In this document: positions 34,597 through 44,615 of the stretch, piece after piece
Numbering within the stretch: position 1 is the first letter of the stretch
Layout of the letters: every line of letters begins with the position of its first letter
Origin: Acanthornis magna
Lineage: Eukaryota; Chordata; Aves; Passeriformes; Acanthizidae
NCBI GenBank assembly: GCA_036785705.1
Contig: JAWUZG010000001.1
Span: 8,308,001-8,372,000, forward strand
Direction of reading: 5' to 3'
DNA length: 64,000 nt
Notes under the pieces: model-generated
What the model was told of the DNA's origin: nothing
The model's input: the letters and a program-made list of their open reading frames with translations, nothing else
Database searches by the model: none
Position numbers and translations under genes: made by a program

Positions 34597-34630
34597 CCCC
34601 CCTTCCCGGAGAAGCTTCTGGCTAAAGGAC
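34477..34630. repeat. 54-bp leader triplication
   Basis: Three tandem copies of AAAATGGC(C/T)GCTCCCCCCTT with CCCGGAGAAGCTTCTGGCTAAAG; CTTCCCGG starts at 34494, 34548 and 34602. The third copy departs after GCTAAAG. Because 54 is a multiple of three, the minus-strand frame across it encodes an 18-residue peptide repeat; it is out of frame with gag. Confidence 0.92.
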
Positions 34631-35154
34631 AGTTAGAGAAAGGGGACAGAGTAGATAGAAATATAAAAACTGAGGAGAAAATATATATATATGAAGGCCG
34701 CGCGGTATTTTTTTTCTTTCTTTCTGGGGCTGGGCTTTTTCCCTTAACAAAAATTTTCAATTTTCTTTGAATCTCCCACTTTCAGTCGCTTCAAGCTCAC
34801 TCTCTCTGCTCTTGCCCCAAAACTGAGTCAGAGAGCTCTGGCTCTCAGCTCCTTGCCCTGTCTCACTCACTCTGCAATCACACCAGGGGTGGCCCACCCC
34901 ACACTCACACTTCAATCAGGGCTGGCGCTAGGGAGAAACTAAACAGAAATTTTCTTTTTATAAGTTGGTTTTCCCTAACTACAGTCCCCTAGAAAGGGGT
35001 AGGGCCTCACCAATCTCCTGCGATGGTCTTGGAGTCCTCTCACCGTAGGTGGTATCCGCAGTAGTCCAAATTTGAGGAAAAAATCGGAAAAATTAAAAAT
35101 TTGGAAAAAAACCAAAAAATCGGGATTTTTGGGCAAATTTGGGCAAAAAAGGAT

Positions 35155-35172
35155 ATCCCGGACGAGCCCCCA
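35155..35172 (-). other. primer-binding site for tRNA-Pro
   Basis: The minus strand reads TGGGGGCTCGTCCGGGAT, 18 of 18 bases complementary to the 3' end of tRNA-Pro, the primer of many gammaretroviruses. It is separated from the CA end of the 5' LTR by six bases (35173-35178), against about two in murine leukaemia-type viruses. Confidence 0.95.
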
Positions 35173-35178
35173 AGAAAT

Positions 35179-36202
35179 TGTCATAAAAAAAGACAATTTC
35201 ACACTCGTGGGTTAGAGCAAAAGGTGTTTATTGCTGAACCCACGAGGTCCAGGATCTCCCGAGGGAGAAATGAAAGGAAAAAGAAAGAAAAAAAGCACAA
35301 AAAAAAAAGGAAGGTCCCAGGACAGCAATAAGACTCTCCTGGCCACCGGTTGGTGGCCAAGGACAAGGAGATCCCTCAGGCCGGGTGGCGAACTTAAGCT
35401 AATCTTAAGTTCAAAAAAAAGATTTTAAGTATAGCCCATAAAAATGGGCAAGAGGCCCAGCACCCGACCCAGCCTCTGACTCCCTGCTAGTCAGAGAGAC
35501 AGAGACACCAGGCACCCTGCACAGACCAGAGTCTGCAGCTGTTGGTGGTAAAGGCACCTGGAACAAAAAACAGACTGACTGTCTCAGCTCAAGAGAGCCA
35601 AATTTATAAAGTTTTTGATGGGCTGGTCCGAATTAGCCTCTCCGCCCTCTCGCTCGCTGGTGATTGGGAATACTAATTAATGAGGTGGCCTTCCCCACCA
35701 ATAGATGGATCGTTGCCTAGGGGTAATTTGCAAAGGCGGGAAAGGGCCTCATTAGTATTCCACTTGAGGTGGGCGGAGAGGTGCAAACCTTCTATTTTTA
35801 GCTCGGGTGCTGCAGAGTGCCTTTAATATTGGGATGGGTGATGGGCTTACAGATTTACAATACAACATAAAAACTGAGTTTTACATAAATAAAATTACAA
35901 AGATAAAGGATTTTTAAAAAGGTACATAACTTCTGAACTCAGGGTTACATGGGTTCAACTGCTTTTCCATCTAAAATACCTTCAATCCCTTTTATTTTGC
36001 TCCAAACAACTTTAATATCCCAATGCTTTTACCCAGAAACATTACACTCTTAAAACATCTTTAAAACAGTCTCTTTTTTTAACTTTTCAATCTAGAACTT
36101 TATCAAAAATCCAAACTTTCAACTTTATTCAACAGGTATAACAATACAACAGCAACCATCAACTCCAACATGCGAAAAATCACTCCACTCTCATTTATAA
36201 CA
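35179..36202 (-). mobile_element. 5' LTR of the endogenous retrovirus
   Basis: 1024 bp, identical by eye to the left LTR over the full length. It carries the promoter that would drive the proviral RNA leftwards. CCAAT box at 35663-35667, GC box near 35640-35648, TATA box at 35603-35610, polyadenylation signal at 35227-35232 in a hairpin loop. From the TATA box to the signal R is roughly 350 bases and U5 about 30. Identity of the two LTRs means few or no mutations since integration, apart from gene conversion. Confidence 0.97.
35603..35667 (-). promoter_or_regulatory. 5' LTR core promoter
   Basis: On the minus strand: CCCAATCACC, then AGGGCGGAG (GC box), then CTTTATAAATTT (TATA box) about 55 bases later. 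Transcription should start about 25-30 bases beyond the TATA box, near 35575. The same elements sit in the 3' LTR at 26334-26398. Confidence 0.75.
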
Positions 36203-36206
36203 GGCC
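36203..36206. repeat. target-site duplication GGCC, right copy
   Basis: GGCC directly follows the CA end of the right LTR and matches 25906-25909. The pre-insertion site can be read as TTTTGGGCCAAATTG. Confidence 0.9.
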
Positions 36207-39200
36207 AAATTGTCTGTTTCCATGGTTTTAAAGGGAGTACACTACAAGCAAAAATTTATCCCATTATTACACCTGCTGCTTTGGATATCACAGAAATGAC
36301 CAGTAAGTGAAGTAATGCCACCTAACTTAAAACAGTGGTAGCCTTTTTAATGCAGAGTGGTCCTATGGAATTCACTGACAAGATTGATGACTCTCATTTG
36401 ACCTTTTGAATTTCTCTGGGTTTAATAGTAGTTGAGATCATAAGAATGCTATAAACCTTAACCACTTCCCTGAGAAGGTTTCAGTGTTCTTCTGAGTGTT
36501 TGCATGAAGCTGTGGATGCAAATGAGGGAATGGAGTCCCTGTTAGATGTGTGCAAACTCTTATTATGCACAGCTTAATAACCACCAGTGTGGTTCTTCAG
36601 AGAACAAAAACACACTTTGATTTTGTGTTTGTACATCAGAGGTACCACTGGAAATTTATGTCCAAAAGGAGGGTTTTTTTCCCTGACCTTGCTATTGTTT
36701 TTAAAATACAAAAAACAATGAATGGTTTGTAAACCTCTTCTTCTGGACATGCATGTCCACGAAGTCTTCTTTGAATCATTCTTCACCATTACTTGCTGTC
36801 TCTTAGTTGCTTTTTCTGGTTTTCAGTGCTGAAATGAATGGGGTAATGATGTCCCTCACAAAGACATGAGGAATATTGAGTGGTTTGTGCCACTTTTGAG
36901 CAGCTATTGCAGCTCTTAATGGTTCCTTTGTAAATAGTAAACAGGATTGTTCTCAGTAATTTATTTAAGGATATATGATTCACTTCATCCAGATGATTTT
37001 CTTAACTATAAGAACGTCATATATTGGGAGCCATTTAGAGACCTTGGTTAAAGTCCTGTCTTCAGCTGAGTCAGATGGAGTTCTTTTAGCAATATAGATG
37101 CTGGGCTCTAATTGATTCCCCTGCAAGCCAGGTGCAAAGCTAATTTCTGTCTATACCAGCATACAGAAGAGAGCTGCAGCAAGACTGGAGTGGCATTGAT
37201 ATAGTTGTGCTGGGTAATGGGAAAGTATTGGGTAATGAGAAGGTATCTGAAAATGCTTAGAGGCCTCGAGGAGCACAGAAGGGTACAGGTGAGGAAATCC
37301 TCCTCCCTTGACATCTGGTAGAGACACACCCAGCATGAACAAAGATTTGTATTCATTTTGGCAGATGCAGTATGCCATGTGACAGTGCTCTTTTGACTCA
37401 CAAGAAGCTGAAATAAAAATACACAGTAGTTTTAATTGCTCAACACTGCAAGTGATAATTCAAATATTGAGGTCTGCTGTAAGTGTTTTTAAGGCTGTGC
37501 TTCTCTCTGAGTGCTTTGGGTTTCAGCTGTGTGCAGTGTAGTAGACTAATTCTCTCAAGGAAAAGAAAAGATTATTAGACATTGATACTTTTAAATATGG
37601 GCAACTTTCCAATAACTGTAATTGTGATGTTCATTTATGTAGCACCACAGCCCTGATTTGAGGATTTAATCATTTTAATTGAAGGTTTTATTTCAACTCA
37701 AACTCACAAATAAGGGTATCATCAGAAATTACAGTGATTTCTTTGACATCACTGCTACTACTGAGTTTGCTATTTATCATATGGGGAAAAAAACCTACTA
37801 TTGATGGTGTTTTTCTTGCTTATTTTGTTTTTAAACCCAAGGAAGTGGCAATTTGTCTGTTTAAGATGCTCTCTGTGAGTGTGCTGAGTGGCAACATGAG
37901 CACTTTTTGTGTCTGCAAGGGCAAGCTGTTTAGTTAAGTGATACTGCTTAAGAGAGGGACTACAGATTCCACTAACATTGTGCTCATTTGGTGAGAGACT
38001 GGGAGTTTGTAGAGCCTTTTCGTAGATCTTCCAATTTCTTAGCCTGAGTTTCTCTGCTGGCTTTCACACAGGCTACTGCTTCATCCCCGTTAGTCATTTC
38101 AGTTAATGCACTATTTGTGAAAAGAAGTCAATAGGCTGCTCCAGGAATATGGTCCTCATCTCTCTCTCATTTCGGGCTGGTGGCTTACTAGTCCTTGATG
38201 GCCACACTGCTTTTTGCTTCTGCCCAACGCATCTTTCATTTGTTTGAGTGGACACTCACCAATCCTTCCACGTACTCCTGACCCTCTTCGCTCAGCTTGC
38301 CTTACTCTTGATCCTTTCACGCTATCCTGTTGCACAGTCTGGCTTCCTGCCCACCCTGTTTGGTTATTTTCTATTCCTGCTCCATAGACAACGTCATTAG
38401 GAGATTTCAGAGAAGATACATTGTCCAAATGGATGCTTTATATCTTAGGAAAAATAATGGAAGACAAGTCAGGAATTATATTTATGCTAACAGTGCTAAG
38501 AGGTGTAGAGCTAATGTGGCCCATTTGATCGTGTTGTATGACCTGCTGTATCTCACAAGCCAATTGTACTTTTTATAACTTTCCCTCTCTTAATCCTAGT
38601 TTAAAAAGTAGACTTCCAAATATTGTATGCTTTGGTATCTCTTTTTACTGCAATATCTGTCTTATTCTCAGTGATAAAAACTGGAAAGAATATTTTAAAA
38701 AGTATTTTTCGTATTTAATCTCTCTTCACTCCTATGTTTTCTGGAGGGTTCAGGTGTATCTTTTCAGTGTTGCCTGGACATGCTTTCAGAAAAGATGGTT
38801 GGTGCTGTGCGCTGAGCTAAAGAATCTCTCCAACTCTTCCATAGCCTGCTCTAGCTGTCTTTCTGATTGATGTTGATAATTACAGGAAGACTTCTAATGT
38901 AAACAAATTCCAACAGCCCAATTCTAGGGTGCTCATAATTATTTTGATTTTTCTACCTTGATAGCTGGGTATGTGGTAGTGTTTGAAACCCAAATTCAAG
39001 CAAAAGTGTTTTTCTTCGTACCTGCATCATCATCCTCAGATTTGGAGGGGGATTTTTTAACAGAAATTCTTACTGCATGTCACAGCACTTCCCAAACTGT
39101 ATAAAATTTTCTGTTATGTCATATCTGACTTACTTTTATTTTCAAGCTTAAAAGTTTAATACTTACATTTCCTGTCCTGTCAAAACATTTTTGTCATGAA

Positions 39201-40959
39201 ATCCCATGATATCCTCTGTACCTGTTGACTACAGCATATTGCAAATATATTTGCTATTTGCCTATTGCTTATTTATGAAACATATGCCCAGTGTTTGTCC
39301 AATACTCTGGAACACTTCACGGGAGGCAGCATACGGCACCTGTTCTTAGTTAAGGAAAATGTTGCTAAATCAGAGACTGATTAAGGATTCCTTTGCTTCA
39401 CACCCAAAATTCCACTGCCTGAGGGAAGAAAAAAAATAAACTGAATGATTTTGACTGAAAGCACCGTTCTGTTGACAAATGTCTGCCTAGTTGCTATGTT
39501 GTCCTCATTCAAATCCTTCCTCAGAATTTCCCAATGTGCTGCCGCACATTCACAGAGTTCTGTAGCAGCCAGCTTCAGAACTTTATCCTGCTGTACTCCT
39601 TTCACAAGTATTTGTGGTTTCCATTGATCGTTTCCTCTCATACAGTTAATATGATTGAGAATCATTGTTTTAATCTTTTTTCCTCTTTGTGTCCAGAGTA
39701 CTTAGTATGTGTAGGTGCATACAAAATTCAAGTAAATAACTTTTAATAAATTTCCAGCATGCTGCAGGAGGATTTAATCTGTGAAGAGCTCATGGTTTCA
39801 TTCACAGGAAATATTTACCAATCCATTCCCTCAGGCTATACAGGAGATATACTTTAGATAAGAGAGCAGCCTCTGTGCAAATAAACTTGAGATTTTTGTA
39901 CGCCTTGAGATGACACACAGATCATTGTCTGCCTGAAGAATTCCCATGGACTTGTGGAAGTGGGACTTTCTCTAGTTTTATTTAAGATCTTCTGTTGGTT
40001 TTATGGCCTCATTATCCCTTCTGTCCTAGTCAGAAATAAAACAATCTGACCTTTGATTTTCAGTTAGCAGTCATTTGGAATTATTTTTATAAATGTGTAT
40101 GATTTTCCTAAGATTCTTCAAAGGAATGTAAACTGTTCACCACTAAATTCTCAGAGAAACTGAGCTTGATTTAGAAAGAGGATATTTTCCATGCAAAAAA
40201 ATTATTTACCAGGTAATTATCTGTGAGACTAGCATGGTATTATACATGAGGAACATGGAGCTCGATGCAAGTTAATGTAAGTAATGTAGACTAAACTCAG
40301 TGAAACTTGTGTTCCTTTGTCTACTGGGTTAACCATCATTGTTGAGAATGTGGTTAGGGATTTTAGAGGGTCTTTTATTGTTATAGTGCATTTTTTTTAT
40401 ATCTTGAGCTAAATATTTTTAGCTTGCAATTTCTTTCTTATCTAAATCCTTTCCTAGCAATATTTTCTTACCACAAGCCTAAATAATCTGCTATCTGTCT
40501 GATCCCACAATGAATTTTCCATATAGGGAAATTTTAAGATAAGGTGTTAAATATTAAATCTACAATAATATTTTTCATTATTGGCTTGAAGTGTTGTTGA
40601 ATTAGATGCAATGAGCAAAGCTGAGCAGGCAACAGAGAAAAAACTGTTCACAAAGTCACAGAATATGATATACAGAGATGAAGGACAGAGAATCTGCATT
40701 AATCAACCTGCCAGGAAGAGACTCTAAGTCTAAATGAGTAGCCAATTAAAGCAGTTTGTTCTGACATAAAGAGTAAATGGCATATTATACCATTGATTCA
40801 CACCTTAAACACTCATTGATTTTTACAAGGTGTTTCATCCATAAAAGCGTGGTAAAAGATACAGATTTTAATGAAAATTCAGTTGAGGAGGATAAATGAT
40901 GGTATAATCATACCATTTCAGATCACTTAAGATCTGCTTTTTGGGCGCAAGTACATTAT
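36207..40959. other. no gene recognised
   Basis: Host sequence right of the provirus. Only short ORFs without recognisable motifs; none of the repeat families I know is evident. Confidence 0.4.
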
Positions 40960-41420
40960 ATTGGCACGTTCTGTGTCCAGAGCTGGACTGTCCAGTACAC
41001 AGAGGACACGAACTGACTGCAGAAAGTCCAGGGAAGGGACACAGAAACACAGAACTTGGAGAATCTCCTAGAAAAGGAGAGTCTGAGGGAGCTGGGAGGA
41101 GAGAAATGATAGGTGGATCTCAGCAATGTGTGAAGGAAGGGTGTAGAGAAGACAGAGCCAGGCTCTTCCAAGTGGTGCCTAGTGACAGGACAAGAGGCAA
41201 AGAAATTCCATTTATGCATCAGAAAAAACCACTTTTACCGTTAGAGTGGACAAAAATCAGGACAGGTTGCCCAGGGAGGTTGTGGAGTACCCATCCCTGG
41301 AAATAATGCAATGGACACAGCCCCAGGCAACCAGCTCTGACTCTGCTGAGCGGGGGGCTTGATGAGAAGGTCTCCAGAGAGGTGTGCCAACCTCATCCGT
41401 GCTCTGATTGTGCAATTCTG
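40960..41420 (+). mobile_element. CR1 LINE 3'-end fragment
   Basis: Typical CR1 tail features in order: GTCCAGAGCTGGACTG, GAGTCTGAGGGAGCTGGGAG, GTGACAGGACAAGAGGCAAA, AGGTTGCCCAGGGAGGTTGTGG, GTACCCATCCCTGGA, and a decayed end near CTCTGATTGTGCAATTCTGTC. Strongly diverged and 5'-truncated. Confidence 0.85.
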
Positions 41421-44400
41421 TCACAGTGGGCGGTTTTCTTATTGGCAGGAAAAGTTTTCTAGGAGCTCCAGCTTCTGCAAGGCAAGATTAGTTGTATAGA
41501 TTTTTTTTAAGGTATGTATATACCACTAGGAGGAACACCTTTTTCATGATCACATACATGGAATTTTTTTGCAAAGAAAAATATTGTTGTTCTTCCCTAG
41601 ACTAAGTGGGTCTGAAGGACCATAAAATACTTGCAAAGAAGAAAATACTTTTCAGAGGGTGGAAAACACCAAGAGTTTACTTTGGAAAAAGAGAGGTATT
41701 TTTGAAAGACTCTGTAACATTAATTCAGGTAAAGCATCTGCAGAATGATAGCCTGTATTATTCTGTCTGGATGCTCAAAATTTCTACATTAAATAATTAC
41801 TTTTTTAAATATTTATTTTGCAAATGAGTAAATTGAACAACAGAGACTATAAAGAAACAGTGCAGTAACACAGTGGCATATGCAGAAACAGAAACCTATC
41901 TAGGAGGTGTAATTTCTAGACCCTGATTTAAGATTCCATTGTGTTAATTTAAAATTACATTGTAGTATACAGTAAGTTTTGTTGTAAGGAAATTCTGATA
42001 ATTAAATCCATCAGAAGTTAAAATTAATAACTTCCAGATTAAGTGACGTTGTAGAGAGGAGCACATTTGTTCCTGTTCTGTGAAACAACTGGTTTTTGAG
42101 GGCCCCATAAAGATGAAATCACAGCTGCAATTGAAATTTAATAAAACTCAAGATCCCAAGTCCCACAAGTGCTTTCACAAAGTGTACCTTCTATGTCTAA
42201 CAATACACATTTCTGTAAACTCACAGAAAAGTAGCTGGAAAATAGTGTGAAGAAGATGTTTGCATAAATATGAAGTTGGGCACAGCTGTTCTAAGAAAGC
42301 ATGGAGCTAAAATAGCATAGGAAATGGAAGCAAGGAATTCTTTTATGTTTAAAATATGAGCCTACATAAGAAGAGATTAATGAGAATAGTTGTGAAAATG
42401 AATTCATTTAAATATGAGCTATTTCCTTTTTTGGACCTGTTAAGTTACGGTTTCATGAATATTTGTCAAAGTTAATGTTGTGAAGCTGAGCTGTTGCTTT
42501 TTCTTGGAGAATAATTCTTGTTGTCTTTCTTTTTGTTACATATTCTCTTTAAGAAAATGAAGAGAATGCAATGATTAATATATATGTTGCTAAATCCTCA
42601 TGCATAGCTTGATTCAGTAATAGAACAAGAACATTTTGCTTCTTGTGAAAAAGTAATGAACTGTATAAATATAGGAATCAAAGCTTAAAGTTGGCTGAAA
42701 ATGATGAAGGGCTCTTCTCCTTGGAAGCTTAATCTTTGTTCAGTTTCTTGACATTCAGATAAGAAGAGCCATCAGGTTTTTCCAGACTTGCTCATGCAGT
42801 GTCACATCCATTATGGTGCTGATGGTGCTTTGTCCAGTCATGAGGTGATGCACTTGGAAATAACACAGCTGCTCCTGCAGATTTAAAAACAAACAAACAA
42901 AACCCTTAATGGTTTACTGCACTGAAACAATAAAGCAAAACCTTCATTAAAGGCAGTTTGCATATGCATAAAAAATACTGCTATTAGTTTCTAAATTCTA
43001 ATTGCACAAAAAGCCTCAGATATATGCTTAATCTTGATTTTTAAGAAGCCAGTATAATCATGCATTAATTAAACTTGCAAGTCTGCCTTTTCTGAGGTTT
43101 GTTTTCTTCCTGGCAGGATATTATTTTAAATTAAAATTCTGCTTTTGGGCTTACTCATAGCTGATTTCCAGAAAAGGATAATTTGCCTTTCCATAAAGAG
43201 TTTTCAAACACGGAACAAACTCTGTATTCAGTTATAGATTGTTTTCAACTTTCTTTGTTACGTGTCCCTAACTTTCTTTGTCATTTTTTACAGTAGAACA
43301 CAAAACAGTGAAAATACAGTTCATAAAAATATCCAAAAGACTGAGGACTTGAGAAACAAGATGCTCATAACTTGTAACCACTTTGGCCATATTTGATTTG
43401 TACATTGTAAAAAAAATTTATGAGAAAATAGATTGCAATAGTATTATTTATTGTGAAGTATAAATTTATTTGATGAAAGGATTTATAAAAGCATGAATTA
43501 AAAAACATTTTTAAATTACATAAAAAGGTTCAATGTAAAACATTACAAAACTTAGTGAGTACATACCAGTATTCTAGTTTAAAAGAGGAGGTATTTGGGT
43601 ACATGATAAACATATCTCTGAATACTTGAGATACACCCATATTTGTTGAAATCATGCAAGTTGTAGGAATTGGAGAGATGTTAGTCCAGTATTTTAAAGA
43701 GTGCATAGCTCTGTTTGATTTTATTTGTATATTAGTTCTTACAAACACTACGGAATATCTTTAGATGGTCACACATATCAAAAAGGGTCTGTAATTGTTT
43801 CAGACTTCTGAATAACTTCCATGGCGTCAGTGGATGTATTCTGCCTGTAGTAAGGGAAGGTACTCTAAAGCACAGCTGCTTGTCTAAGCATTGCTGAATG
43901 GTCAGTCAGTCATGACTGTTTGCACTAATACCCTTCTACATTCAAACACAAGGAACGGCATTCTGTTCAGTGGTAGGACTTCAAAACGATGTCTTCTGTG
44001 TAGACTTAGTCTAGTTACATAGGACATAGACCTCAATGTGTCGTAAAAATCTCAATGGGTGCTTATAGCATGGAACTTTAAGTACCTGGACAAAAAAGTC
44101 CCTAGTATTGTTTAAGTTTAAAAAAAATACTGCCATTGGCTTTAATAGATTTTTTCCCCCCGCTGTCCATTGGTTGAACCTTGAAAATTTGGTTTAAGTG
44201 TTGTTATTCCTAGCTATTTTCCTGAGGCAGGTAGGTTTTGGCCTATGGAGATATTTTTGGAAAAATTATACACATGTATCTCTGGATCTGAATCTTTACC
44301 TCATGCCTTTACTCATTTAGTGTAAAGGAGCTGAGTAAAAGGACATTATACTTACTGCCTTCTAACCACACTCCCTACTTGAAATGTGTGCACATATATA

Positions 44401-44469
44401 CATATATATATATAAAACTGTAAACGAATAGTCACGCATGGTGCATTGGTCTTGGTGTACATATGAGAT
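41421..44469. other. no gene recognised; includes a CA/TA microsatellite
   Basis: AT-rich. A short CATATATA-type microsatellite lies at 44391-44414. A POU/homeodomain-site-rich stretch at about 42940-43140 is treated as a finding. Confidence 0.4.
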
Positions 44470-44615
44470 CTCTCATCCTTGGAGATACCCAAAAGCCATC
44501 TGGGCATAGTCCCGTGAATTCTGCTGTAGTGACCCTGCTTGAGCAGAGGGGTTGGACCAGGTGGCCTCCAGAGGTCCCTTCCAACCTTGACCCTTTTGTG
44601 ACTCTGTGTGATATT
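44470..44615 (+). mobile_element. CR1 LINE 3'-end fragment
   Basis: Contains CTTGGAGATACCCAAAAGCC, GGGGTTGGACCAGGTGGCCT, CCAGAGGTCCCTTCCAACCT and TTTGTGACTCTGTGTGA, the conserved CR1 end. About 146 bp, 5'-truncated. Confidence 0.92.

Larger units (their letters stand above)
33409..35154 (-). other. proviral 5' leader, long and repeat-rich
   Basis: About 1.75 kb from the primer-binding site to the gag ATG, several times the few hundred bases usual in gammaretroviruses. It should hold the packaging signal and the splice donor. It contains an AT-rich block with long T runs (33486-34000), a duplicated block, arrays around AAGATGGCC and AAAATGGC, and a 54-bp triplication. Donor candidate: GGTGAGG on the minus strand near 35004-35011. 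ORFs here are not in frame with gag and look accidental. Confidence 0.8.

Noticed and set aside
34480..34770. Plus-strand 96-residue frame with repeats of MAAPPFPEKLLAKEEE
   Set aside because: Antisense to the provirus and produced by the 54-bp triplication.
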